From Fennellomyces sp. T-0311 (taxonomy: Eukaryota; Mucoromycota; Mucoromycetes; Mucorales; Lichtheimiaceae): 64,000 nucleotides of DNA. Each line of letters begins with the position of its first letter. Positions within the stretch are counted from its first letter, which is position 1. Of the stretch, positions 10,861-22,136 are shown one piece after another. Location of the stretch: contig JALLLT010000033.1 in assembly GCA_025266875.1 (NCBI GenBank), positions 310,001 to 374,000 on the forward strand. The letters run 5' to 3'. The notes under the pieces are model-generated. The model did not search any database and was not told the DNA's origin. It saw nothing but the letters and a program-made list of their open reading frames with translations. The position numbers were made by a program, and so were the translations under genes.

Positions 10861-12738
10861 TTATTCAGCAGTGGTAGCTGCAGGATATGAATACCATTCA
10901 GACCGCCCAGGTGCCCGCCATACTTTGAGGGAGTTATCTATAGTTTGCTCATCCTCTTCCTCTTCTTCATCACTAGAATCATCATAGCTGATGTTATATT
11001 TTCGCTGACCGGAAGCCGAAGCGATAAGCCAAGGGTACATTGGATTGATGGTTGCACAAGCTGCTAAATCTACATTGTATAAAAAAAGTTTAATTTTCGC
11101 TTATTACAAATGCCTCCTTGTTTACCTTGGTGTGCATGTACCGACTGTAAAAGCCGATTATCTTGCGCTGTTCCCGAACTTATATCATAAAATAGCATAT
11201 GTCCATCCTGCATGGTATGTCAAAAGTGTCGGTCATATGCTCGAGCATTCTGGGCTACAATCTTTACCTGATCAGCCGTGACAAGCATCTTTCCACTTGG
11301 ATCAATGTCAAATGTTATCCTCTGGCTGGTTTGACCGGGGCGTGGGAGATTGTACACAACTTCGGCTGTATTACGTATATCCCAGCAAGATATGTTGTTC
11401 GACAATCGGCAAACAGTAAACAACTCGCTGCCATCGGGAGAGAACTTCACCTGTATAAAGAAACATGTCAGCATCGCCGCGAAGGCTTTTTTTGTTTTAA
11501 AAGCGTGCCTGCGTTACGCCTGTTTTTAACTCATTAAGTTTCAAACAAAGCTCATTGTTCGTTTCATCATAGATCCCAACGGAATGGCTGTACGACCCAG
11601 CAGCATACAATCCTGCATAATCCGGACTAAAGTCCAAACATGAAATAATGCCTATATAAATATGCGTAATTAGCATGATTAACTTCCCCTTTGGGACACT
11701 CTCACCTTTCTGTCCCTTTTTAGTCTTTTTCTGCGGAATCGTTGGGACTTTTTGAGACTCTTGTCCTGGTCGCTGTACATCAAATATTTCAATCATGTTC
11801 TCGTAGCCACAGTATATCCTTCAAGTCATCTTATAAGGAGCCTGGTCTTGACGCGTGAAATGAAATGCTTACCGTGATCCATCCAGGTTGAACGACACGA
11901 CGTTTGGCCCAACAAAACGTTCTCTGTGGTCAACGACCGCATAGGATCCCCTCAAACCCCCCGTACATGCGTCCCACATGTGCATTGGATGGTCACGCAC
12001 TGATGTGATAAAGCAACATGTGGCTGGATCTACAAAAACGCCTGCCTGTTAAGCAACTGCCGCTTAGATTTAGACGGATGTGCACCATACCTTGACTAGT
12101 CATAGATGGAAACCATGCAAAGTCATATACAGATTCACCTTCACGTATGCCAAAGCTTGTCACCAAATCTATGCATCCATCCAACTCTATACATCCTACA
12201 TCAGTGTTGTCCGTTCCTTTGGCGAATTAAAAAAAAAGGTCTCTAACCTGCTAGTTCATCCATCATCTCATATGGCCTTGGATAGAGTTAGCGACAATCA
12301 CAATATGCGCAATAGACTCACACAGGTTGAATAATCGAAGCACGTTATCGTTGGAATTAGACATTAAGCAGCAGCCATCGGGAGACCTGTCGCAAGGCTT
12401 AGCATAACATACAATTGCTCCCAATAAGTCAATTACCATTTGGCGTTACGAAAATGGTTATTACCGTCGTGTACGAGAGACGCATCGACTTTTTGTTGGA
12501 ATACATTGGATTCTTGTTCCAAAGTCTCTTCGACTGTCGTGTTATACCGCGTGCCCGTCGAGCCCAATAACTGGCACGGCTTTTCCTTAAAGTCGTAAAC
12601 GTACATTCGATATGTTTGCTGCTCAATCGTTGCTGTCATCTCATTGTTTTCCTCTGGTAAAACGGTATATTCGATTGCTTCTGCTTGTGAATCGACTTGT
12701 ATTTCCGTGTTGACATCCTGGGTCGCGATCGGATCCAT
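10861..12738 (-). CDS. WRAP53/TCAB1-like WD40 repeat protein
   Basis: Resembles WRAP53 (TCAB1), the WD40 protein that in animals binds CAB-box RNAs such as telomerase RNA and scaRNAs. Exons on - : 12437-12738, 12322-12386, 12091-~12215, 11873-12029, 11706-11818, 11509-11651, 11268-11450, 11126-11207, 10861-11069. Recognisable stretches in order: AKWSPDGCCLMSNSNDNVLR, GESVYDFAWFPSM, DPATCCFITSVRDHPMHMWD, CGYENMIEIFDVQRPG, IISCLDFSPDYAGLYAAGSY, VKFSPDGSELFTV, SQRITFDIDPSGKMLVTADQ and NPMYPWLIASASGQRKY, then an acidic tail. The order matches WRAP53 blade by blade. Two splice problems remain. The join between 12322 and the next exon would create TGA with the obvious sites; a 3-nt micro-exon would resolve it. 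The intron at 11451-11508 appears to use a GC donor. The start at 12738 is the first in-frame ATG followed by an acidic amino-terminus. Confidence 0.82.
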
Positions 12739-12898
12739 TGAAGAAAAAACGATCAACCAAATAGAAAAAAGCCGCTCTGTGCAACTGTATAAAATTCGCG
12801 TTTGCAACTTTCGTAGTTACAAAAATACAGGCGTTCAGCTAACTAAACTATTTTTTCTCCAGCTTCAAGCTGGTTGGGGCAGCGAACGAGAACACGAG

Positions 12899-14460
12899 CT
12901 ACACCGAAGGGATTTCCGTGTTGGGATTGATTTGATATGGGTCTTGTGGATTTCTCCTGAACGCCGGCAGCGGTGTGTTGTCCTTTGAAATAGCGATGGA
13001 CAGCCCTCTAATTGCGATATTAAAGGCCGCGGCGTCATCTCTTCCATACATACTGTTTCGATGGCAAGGGCAACGGACGTTCGTACACCTCAGTGCGCCA
13101 TTTACTGTCTTCAGTTCGCCTTCTCGACGGTACTTATGCAGCTTCATTGAGCTCAAGCATACGGGACATGTTTTACTTGAGTAGTCCTCCGAGATGGTCA
13201 CCATAATATCTTCATCTGGGGCATCTATTCCTTGTCCCAGCACGGTCAGATTCGCTCTCCTGTGGTCTTTGATGCGCGAGTTTATTGGCCGGTACGAGCC
13301 TAGCGACCATAGCAAAATGTTAGCAGACAGAGTATTACTTGTGCCATTTGTTTACCATTGAACGTAATTGTGGTTCCTTCTCGCCAAGCACTAGCCAACT
13401 TGCGATGGTATGTGACACCTCGCATTTCACGTGTTCTTTTTTCTTTTGAACGTTTCTTAGTATCATCAATTTGTCTCGCTCTCCTACGACTCATGTTGGC
13501 AGAATGGGCGTTATCAAGGCGTGCGGCGTGTAGGTGGCGGGCTGTATATCGTTTCCCTTTTGTAGGTCGCAGCGGGTTGGTTGTCGTACTTCCAGACGCA
13601 TGGCTAGCAACTTTTACATAGGCATCTTGGAGTGTGAGTGTTGAAATCGTAGCCGCTGTCACCAGCCCTAGGTCAACGCCCCCTAATGTTCATAGGCGAG
13701 CCGTTGTGTAATGCATGTTTGATCCGCTCTTTAGCAGCTGCCTAAGAGTTCCACAGATGCCTTTCAGTTTATCTGAGAAAGCCTCGCACGTATTTCCTTA
13801 CCATTTCTTTCGAAACTTCTTGAACTTTGTCAGTAAGCTCTCGGGCAGCACGGTTGGTAACATATAAATTGGCTCGCGCTTTCTTAAGCTCTTTCTCCTG
13901 TTCCCTGATCGTCTGCTCCAGATCCGCAACTGCCACTCGTGCAGACTTCAGCCTTCCATACAACCTGTAGTCCCATACTGGCGCCGGCTTTTGTTGCCGT
14001 AATAGTCGGTGCTCGTGCCCAAGATCTGCTCGCTCCCTTTCCGCCTTCGGCAGGTTTCGGCGCATAGCTGTCAGTTCACCTGAAAGCTTATTGATATTTG
14101 CTTCGAGCTTCTGTGCCTGGTCGTCACGTTGTTTTGAAATCTTCCTGCACTTGGGGACCTGGATGGGCTTGGCCTTCACAGTCGCCTTCCTTTTCTTGAA
14201 ACGGGAGGCCTTTTTGGCTTTGCGTGTCTTGGAGCCTTTGGCCTTCTTGGGACTCTTCGCCTTGGCCTTTCCTTTAGTCTTGCTGCGGTCTTTGCCCTTG
14301 CACTTGGTTCCAAGAACGCGAACCGTGCGATAGTTGATAAAGGTGAACCGATAGCGATTTGATAGCCCTTGTTTACCGAGCACATAATTTGGAGGTAAAC
14401 CCGCATGTGCAAAAAGCGGGGTTCCACTGTAGCTCTCGTGAGGTCACTAGATGGGAGCAA
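12899..14460 (-). pseudogene. TnpB/Fanzor-like RuvC nuclease gene, spliced and frameshifted
   Basis: Eukaryotic relative of the IS605-family TnpB nuclease (OrfB zinc-ribbon family; the eukaryotic members are called Fanzor). All three RuvC acidic residues are visible: Asp in GVDLGLVTAA (GAC complement 13672-13674), Glu in VTISEDYSSKTC, and Asp in YGRDDAAAFNIA. A zinc ribbon follows the Glu (CPVC ... RCTNVRC). The amino half (13802-14383) is Lys/Arg-rich then coiled-coil. Two GT-AG introns are inferred: EVSKEM to AAAKERIK, and ITFNG to SYRPINSRIK. The frame breaks at a run of five Cs on the + strand (13679-13683), where MNIRG and GVDLGL lie in different frames, and again upstream of 14384, where MLPSSDLTRATVEPRFLHMR is out of frame with the rest. 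It is therefore probably a recently inactivated copy, or a sequencing indel affects one break. It sits 160 bp upstream of the WD40 gene. Confidence 0.8.
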
Positions 14461-15726
14461 AAGTTTGTCACTGACTTGAAGAAAAGCTATGACGCACTTC
14501 GGATGACTGAGCGAGACTACTGGGAGATATCCCAGAAGTTTGTTACGAATGGCGTGTGGCAGTAGAAGCTACTTTTATAGTCCTTCCTTGCTATCCAAGC
14601 ATCTCGTGAGAAGTGGTGGTTGGGGGAAATTTGCTGTTCATTAATATTTCTTCCAACGGAAAAGCGCCCCTCCTCCAAACTTTTTTCATTGACCATTCTG
14701 TAATGAGAAATATGGCGCTGCTTACTTACTTAAACTATTGATATTGATAACCTTTTCAACCTACGTAGATTGCTGAAAGCGTTTTTGTGGTATGGATGTG
14801 GCTGCAAACTTACATCTCCCCGGTTGCCACCACCAAAAATGTAACCGAATCGACCATAAGCATTATCGCCGACCCTTTCGTCATTTCTATCAATATATCT
14901 GACGATGAAAAGAAAATGAAGAACACGATCGCCTAGAATGCCGCCGCCACGAATCTCACTATCCTTTTGGATCAAGAGTGTGAGCGCTTACAACTGGAGT
15001 TGGAGATGCACGCCCATAAGGAACGACAAGTCGTATGCGCAATATATTAAGCCTTTCCTACGCAATTGCATTGATAAGTAATAGCTGATCGGTAGTTTCT
15101 TTCAGTTTGTTCAAGCTACAAATACTCCTCACAACAATTCGCTATTACTATGTATAGAAATGCACTGTAGACATTGATGGACAGATAAAATTTTCTTTTA
15201 TATCACAAGCATAGATTAAATGAAAAATAGCTCTGTATGGAAGCAAGGCGTTATCAAGTACTTCCAATTTTAGCCATTCATACGTAACTATAGAGTAGAT
15301 GCATCATCGTTTCACTGGAAGTCTCCACGGAAGTCTCCACGGCAGCATGAAAAATTTGGGTCGCTCAACGATCTAATAAAGGTCGAAATCGTTGACCATT
15401 TAGAGCATTAGCAAATACAACCCACATATAACGTAATACGATTTCACAGTCTCAGAATGAATACGTACGAACGTACTTTTTACTCGATCAACTGAACACA
15501 CTTCTTTGAGGAGAATAAGGCATTTTATGTAGATGTAAAGTAAAGTACAATACGTAGGCACAAAGGTTGTAGGTATATACATATATAGGGTTTTGATTCT
15601 AGTAACTATATACATGGCTACTTAATAGAAATATTTCCGTCTTGCTAAATTGTGGTGGTACACAAAGGATGTCAAAATATATAAAGATAGTGTAATTTTT
15701 CAGTCTTAAGTCGCATTTCTGTACGC
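14461..15726. other. Intergenic region with a short tandem repeat
   Basis: About 1.3 kb, AT-rich, no convincing gene. Two copies of a 12-mer (GGAAGTCTCCAC) lie in tandem at 15318-15341. The proximal part may contain remnants of the 5' end of the TnpB/Fanzor-like gene, because peptide-like frames (for example on + around 14400-14565) fade out there. Confidence 0.4.
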
Positions 15727-16158
15727 TCATTTTCTATAAACGGGCGGAGGTGGATCAATTGAACTACTTCCATAAGCCGGTGGGGGTCGATCCATTTGAA
15801 TTGCAGTATGATGGCTTTCGGATGTTGATGACGTACAGGGAGGATCATAACGACTCGATGATTGATAATAGGTGTCATTTGAATTGTGTTGGTTTGCTAT
15901 TATAAAAAGATCTATTAGTAAAGCAAAAAGTACATAATAATGGCAGAGTAATTACGTACTGGCTGCGAGGCGTATCTGTTGCTCTTCAACGCGGCTTTGC
16001 TGTATCTGAAGTTGACGTTGCTGCCCTTCAAGACGTTGTTGCCGCGCAAGTTCAAGTTCTTTCTTCTCCTTCTTGTTCATATGGTTTATCCACCGCGAAA
16101 GCAATGCTATGGGTAGGAGGACGAGGAAGACAACGGCAAAAATATATGGATGTTCCAT
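15727..16158 (-). CDS. Small single-pass membrane protein with coiled coil and PPxY motifs (copy A)
   Basis: Two exons (15960-16158 and 15727-15896) give 122 aa. Residues ~4-24 form one transmembrane segment (IFAVVFLVLLPIALLSRWI), followed by a basic stretch (NKKEKKE) and a Gln/Glu/Arg-rich coiled coil (LARQQRLEGQQRQLQIQQSR). The exon-2 tail is Ser-rich and ends with PPPAYG and PPPPVYRK, i.e. PPAY and PPVY. PPxY motifs bind WW domains of Nedd4/Rsp5 ubiquitin ligases, so an adaptor role is a reasonable inference but not shown. Copy B at 19745-20174 has the same order of parts and an intron at the same place and phase. A TATA box (TATAAAAG on the - strand) lies ~50 bp upstream of the ATG. I do not recognise a named family. 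Confidence 0.72.
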
Positions 16159-16204
16159 TTAAGAAAGAAAAAGTATGATAACGTTTTAGCAATCAAATTG
16201 CGCT

Positions 16205-16214
16205 TCTTTTATAC
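16205..16214 (-). promoter_or_regulatory. TATA box of PPxY gene copy A
   Basis: The - strand reads GTATAAAAGA about 50 bp before the ATG at 16158. The same spacing and flanking sequence occur before copy B and at the promoter-like remnant near 18650. Confidence 0.55.
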
Positions 16215-19200
16215 TTTAATTTGAGAAGTATGTAATACAAAATTTTTTGCTAAGCAAGTTGAGAAGAACAACGTTACACGAGAATAAGCGTCATGAAGTA
16301 ATCCTGGCCACGAAGACCCAATTTTACTTAACACGAGTGACGCACATGCAACTGTATGTTAATATTGATGTTCGATCTAGTATTTAATTCGGTTTTCTTA
16401 TTGCATGACGGTATCTGCATTGCTTACAATATACTAATTATCCTGTGACAAAGAGAGCTCTTATAAGTTAAAGGGTGTAGTGCGTATGTAATTGGAGATC
16501 TTCGGAATTATGGTCGTATTTGAGGTTGCTACTTCTACCATCTAGTTAATAACATTACAGATCAAAAGTGCTTCACAAAACTATCGACACTAAATGACAT
16601 GAAGACCTGAGGGGAACATCTTTTCCCTATAAATAGCTGGCTTATTCACGAAAAAGAAATATAGTAAACGCCTCTCTATTTCTGTTACCGTTACGAATCA
16701 TCATGCTTTTCTTTACATGTATAGCAGGAGCCTGAAGTGTACTGGTCCTTTTTCTGACGATAACATTGCTACGCCGCAGTTTATGTAACATATTGTGCCC
16801 CGTTTACTAACATAGGATCATCCAATGTTTTTTATTCTTTTATCCGGTTGGTTACACATTCGTAGCTTCAATAGTCATACTGTCACCTATTGGTTCACTC
16901 GGTGCCCAGTGCGTCATTGACCCTGCTATCTGAGCCCATACATCAAGAAGGGCTTTCCCTCCTTCAGTCTCCTATGAATAACTATTAGCTTCATCACAAT
17001 GGGGCAGTATGATCTAAAGAGACCGTTGTTATACATGGAATCTACGGTCTTTATGAAGGTTTCGTTTTATTTCGTACCCAAGCGATTCATCATCAGTAAA
17101 AATAGAGGGTAATCTCTTTTATATTTAAATTTTTTGATTCATCTTGTCTATAAGCGTCTGTTCCGCGTTTGGAGGATATAGTTCACAAAGATAATGGATG
17201 GTGTTCGAAAAACTATTTCGAACAAAACAAACGATGTAGCGCAAGGCTGTGCTACAGTTGCATAACCAGTTAATACGAAATGGTATTCAAAATGTTATCA
17301 CCGCAGGTTATTCACCCTTACCATCACTATGTCCTCCACTTCGCTTTGCCGTTGCACATTCACCCATGGATCGCGATATACTTTTCGTATCTGGCTGATC
17401 TTCGTTTCTGCGACACGAAAATTGTGTAACCTGAAGATTACATGCAAGGACAGGAAACGTAAGGTATTGTTGGCTGGTAATGGGAGCTTCAATCGCTGGA
17501 ATCCTAATAGAATTGACTGCATGCCCCATTCCACTGCTTGCTGGTTCGTTGTAATGAACCGATACCACGGTCATTGCGACTAGTCATACTTTCGCAAATT
17601 TTGCTTCGGCACTCGCGAGTTCTTTGCCACCAAGTCGTTGTCGCTTAAGACATAGAACGCGAAATCGGTAAGGAAACGATAGCCGTCAGATACGTAGTAC
17701 GAAGCTTTCTGTAGAGTTCTCCGGTGAAGTGGAGTTGTGGTAAGAACCAGGCCCGTATAACTAATATCATAAGCTACTACGCGTACTTTCTATACAATAG
17801 CGAGCAGAGGCACTTGAGACACATAGGTTCCTGACCTCTAACCATTGTAATACACGTTCTCCTATTTCATGTCTCCCAGATCCTAGACTCGGAGCTTGTG
17901 CCCGTCAACAAATCCGAACACTTTTTCCAAACACGATATCTTGGCCTGTACCATATGGTCAGAGCGTTGGATGTCTCCACAATGATGCCAGACAATCATC
18001 TATCGCTGGTCACGTACTGTTTCGAAGAGCTTATTGTGAGTTCTCAACCCATGGCCAATAGTCCTTGGCATTGTCGGATATGGGACACCAAAGTAGTTTC
18101 AGTACCAAGTATTCGACGATGATCTCGGCCAGAGGCTGGCAGTGGAGAAGTGCGAAGGACTGCGGATCGAATGCGAACTGGATAACCCATGTAACAGAAT
18201 GAGGAGTGTGTAGGATTTAATAAGCAGCCGAGTCAACATTCGGAACGATGGCCTCTCAAACAATATAGTATATTTTGCGTTGCCTGTTTTTCACATATTT
18301 TATGTTTGTATACAGTTGAGATATGGAGTACCCTCCTCTTCATCTCATAAACTTTTTGATTATGGTGAATTAAACAGTGTGTTGTGGGTAGGAAAGCAAG
18401 GATTTGATGTTAGCGTTTAGTGAGGGCGTAATAAGGTTTATGCTTTGCCACAATTGGGAAACATGGCACCATGGCACCGTTTCGGTATTTTGTTTATTCT
18501 GGACGAGTAACGGATTTTAAACGCCGTCCAATTATAGAAGATATTTTAAAGGAAGTATGCTTTAGAGGAAGTATGTTTTAAAAGAATTATATTGTAGAAG
18601 AAGTATGTTTCAGAAGTAGTATGTTTTAGAGAGAACTTTGAGCTTTTTTTATACTTTGATTTATATAACGTGTAACCATATGAAGCAAACGAAATGTTTG
18701 CCATACAGTATTCTCTGCTATGCAATATTTCTGAGAATGACTATGTTACACATTAGAGCGTGCACCTTCATTCACACAATTCCAGCCATCAGGCGTCCCG
18801 AACCATGAACAAAAGTAACATGTATAACTACATATTTGTGAGTGGATTATGGACTAAAAGTGCCTTACAAATCCACATTAATTGAAATTACGAAGACGCA
18901 ACTCATCTAGTGGTGAATCAACCATCCTTCTCCAGCAATCGGGATGTGCTCGAAGGAGATATAAATAGTTTACTTCTACAACTATCGTTACAAAACATCG
19001 TAACTTGCTTATGTATGTATGTACAAGAACCTTAAGATTTTGTTCGTCCTCTCTTGAAGATAAGCGTTGCTACGCCCGACATATCTGTAACTCATTGTGT
19101 CGTGTTTACGGGAACACCACTTTACATTACCCTCATACTTTCCATCTCAGCGTTTGCCACATACATCCATAACTCTCAAGTAATCGTACAGTTACCTATT

Positions 19201-19744
19201 GATTCGTTGCCGCCTTTGCTGGGAAATGCATTATTGGGTCTATTGTATGATTTGATACATCAAGAACAGCATCTTACTCTGTCGGTCTTTGCGTATGTAA
19301 TCATTTTTCCCCTCACTGTAAGGCAGTATGGTTATAAGTGATCTCAGATTTTTGGTATCATGCGAAGCCATTTGTCTTATTCAGTCCTGATTCATCACCG
19401 ATTTAGAAAGTGATTGCTTTTTTTTCGTAATGCGTATTCGTAACATCCTCTTTAATCGGCTTTATCATTAATCTCCATTCATCATTCTGTATTATCTTCT
19501 TATAATCTCCTCATTTTTTCACAACCAACTCGGTACTATTCGAGAAGAACAAGATTATTGAAATGATAAAAGGTAATAGACAAAAAGGACTACAAGTGTA
19601 TACATGTGTAGGGTATTGCATCGTTCTAGAAATTAATTATTTCCATGATAAATATAGGGGTGCTACATTTCTGATACGCCAGCGCATATAAGGCTTCTGC
19701 TTGTATTTCAAAGAAACGATTTAGACTGGTCAAATCACGCTTCT
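16215..19744. repeat. Duplicated, mostly non-coding neighbourhood of the PPxY genes
   Basis: Two diverged copies of a ~0.8-kb segment can be followed by eye in the same orientation, ~16200-17060 and ~18645-19390. Shared landmarks in order are a TATAC-TTT-ATT promoter-like block (16208; 18656), AAAGTGC-TTCACAAA versus AAAGTGCCTTACAAA (16565; 18857), CTATAAATAG versus ATATAAATAG (16629; 18960), GATAAC-ATTGCTACGCC versus GATAAGCGTTGCTACGCC (16759; 19060), and GGCAGTATG (17003; 19323). No intact gene is evident. A 95-codon frame on + at 19054-19341 lies in one copy but is not preserved in the other. The region 17300-18240 shows only short chance frames. Confidence 0.5.
18536..18632. repeat. 16-bp minisatellite, about six units
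   Basis: Imperfect tandem units of the type GAAGTATGTTTTAGAG run head to tail (GAAGATATTTTAAAG, GAAGTATGCTTTAGAG, GAAGTATGTTTTAAAA, GAATTATATTGTAGAA, GAAGTATGTTTCAGAA, GTAGTATGTTTTAGAG). There are no unique spacers between units, so this is not a CRISPR-like array. It lies just downstream of a promoter-like sequence that resembles the PPxY gene promoters. Confidence 0.7.
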
Positions 19745-20174
19745 CTACGTTGGCTTCTTATTAACCGTCGACTGCGGGACAATCGTATCGCCTTCATAGG
19801 GTGGTGGAAGTTCATTGATCTGAATCGCAGTATGTTGAGTTGAAGATTCTGCTGGGACACTGCTGGATGGCTGATGTATGGCACTTGCATCTCGTAGATT
19901 AGCTATCGCAACTGTTATTGGATTAGTAACACAAAGAAAGTTCACATATTAAGTAGCAGTTACTGGCGTCGAGGCGTCGTTGTTGGTCTTCAATGCGGTT
20001 TTGCTGTTCTTCAAGCCGTTTTTGCTGTTCTTCAAGACGACGATACTGCTCTTGCTTCTTTTGCTCTTTCTTTTCCTTTTTCTTTTTCTTATACAGATAC
20101 TGTGCCGAGGTTATAAGCACTGCCCCAATTATGGCACAGACAATGCCAACAATCATATCTGTACGACTTTCCAT
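19745..20174 (-). CDS. Small single-pass membrane protein with coiled coil and PPxY motif (copy B)
   Basis: Two exons (19964-20174 and 19745-19911) give 125 aa. Residues ~7-27 form a transmembrane segment (MIVGIVCAIIGAVLITSAQY), then a Lys-rich stretch (KKKKKEKKEQKK) and a coiled coil of near-repeats (RRLEEQQKRLEEQQNRIED). After the intron comes a Ser/Thr tail with QHTAIQINELPPPYEG, which contains PPPY. Copy A has the comparable HHTAIQMD followed by its own PPxY, so the tail as well as the helix is conserved between copies. A TATA box (GTATAAAAAG on the - strand, 20214-20223) precedes the ATG by ~45 bp. Function unknown; the PPxY suggests recruitment of a WW-domain ubiquitin ligase to a membrane. 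Confidence 0.72.
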
Positions 20175-22136
20175 TGAAAAAATGCTACAATGTTTTGGAG
20201 AAGTCGCAGCCTTCTTTTTATACGCACTTTGATTAGTCGGACTTTTTAAAATACAGTGCTGAGCAAATTCGGGGTATGACAGGCAATGCTCTTTTTTTGC
20301 TCAGCATTCAGATATGACCGTGTTGCACAAAGAGGTACGTCCGTCACACACACGAAGCGTAGTGCGTATCTAAGACTTTTTTTTGAAGTGTTTGAGGTAC
20401 TGAATAATCGGGTACTTGTACTGCTCGCTCGTAAGATGGTTACAGAATGGAATTAAGTCCTGTTTCTGGCCCTGAAGGCCACGATCGTACAGTAGCATAT
20501 AATACTCGGACGACACCACCGTAAAAAATCCTAGTGTAACGTAGCACGACGGTACTATAAAATTATACAAAGTCTTGTAAAATCCTGTAAAATCCTGTGA
20601 AAACTGCCATTTTATAAGAAAAATTTTTTACGGTGACGAAGTGTGTCAAGGAATGCAAGCTTAATTTTCTATGTTTTCCCTACTTATCTCTTAGTATGAC
20701 GCTCACGGAAAAAATTGCGGCGTCTTTTTTGTACCCGTCGATAAGAAAAAGAGCATGAAAGCGTTTGGTTATGTACTTGCATCTCGGAACTTCAAATCGA
20801 TAGACTGCACTACATACTTCCAATCGCTCACCGTACCACCGCTTGTCTGTCCACTGGCTGAACCAGCCTTCAACGTCTGCTCCAAAACTACTGCAAGCCT
20901 GTCGATCGCACTAAGCATATCATTGGCATCCTCATCAACGACCTACCATGCAAGTCCAAAAGCCTACGAGCTGGCCACTGGCGCCGAACATGGCCACTGC
21001 TTTCCAAGTTCTTCGGGATATTGATGTATGTACCCATTCAGATACACAATTTGACCCAGAACCCGATCCACAGTTGATCCTGGATGCATTCTTTGACGAT
21101 ACCAACAGCAATATCGATGCCACTGGCTAGTATTCCCACTACCGTCGGTACGCACACAATTGCCGCTATCACTACCTCCCTTTCTTTTCTTTTTCTTTAC
21201 TTTGTCGCGTAGCTAGAATTTTATATTTATTGCCATACCTGATACCTCCCGAGCTCACAGTTCTCACATCAGGTCTTTCTTCCCAGTAAGGGTTTTCCTG
21301 TATGTCCCACCACCTATACCCACTTTTCAATTCCCTCTGCACTCATTATGGCCAGCGAATTGCCTAAAGGATGTCGCCCTCGAGTGCCATACTCACGAAT
21401 TGTAATAAATACGCTCTAATATGTACTACTTACTACTTAGTAGGCTGTAGAGATGCTAGCACTTTAACTTTGCTCACAAAAAAAGCGGCTTGTCGCTGGC
21501 GTAAGCTTGAGCGTATAAGAAATGACAAAAGTATTCCTATATAATATCTGCTTACCCATCTTCATGGTTTTCTTCGTGACAAAGGTGTGAACGATACCTG
21601 AGATCACTTTTGCTTTTCATGCCCTTTACTTATACAGCTGATACTAAGGGGTGAAATGCACCGCTAATATTTAGGATGATGTGGGTTCTGCTGCAAGGTG
21701 GCTTGATAAACCTGCATAGAGCTTTCAGAATGTGTATTTCAATAATAGCTTGTCGTGTTCGTGTAAAAGTGGCTTTCTGAAGTAGTATGCACAATGCAAC
21801 AGCTATTATCATGTGCTCAAATTGTTAGAACTAAGTTATACGTAATGGTGCATGTATTGATATAGTTGCTGCATGTTCATATTTAATATGTATCGAACAG
21901 TTTTTACATAATAATAAGCTACTATTCTCGTTCTTTCTGGAAGGGATAGCATAGGAGTGGTTTTCGCAAGACGAATGAGTTATGTAAGTCTGTTTATGGC
22001 GCTCTATTATCTGAATATGGCAACATGATATCGGAAAGCACCAAAGGGAGTATGTGGGGGTAGGAGAGTACATAGTCCCTTAAGGTTCTATACAGATGGA
22101 ATAAAATGTATCCATAAATGGGTATAATTTATTCTC
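20175..22136. other. Intergenic region with decayed coding-like pieces
   Basis: About 2 kb. 20574-20603 carries a short tandem repeat (AAAATCCTGTA type). Two coding-like frames meet tail to tail. On - (about 20945 down to 20774) there is VDEDANDMLSAIDRLAVVLE and onward to a stop. On + (20948-21130) a 60-aa frame begins MQVQKPTSWPLAPNMATAFQ. Neither has a full gene structure; they may be fragments of a rearranged mobile element or pseudogene. The remainder (21150-22130) shows nothing I can support. Confidence 0.4.

Noticed and set aside
18536..18632. Possible CRISPR-like array
   Set aside because: Units are contiguous and degenerate with no unique spacers, and the genome is eukaryotic; it is a minisatellite.
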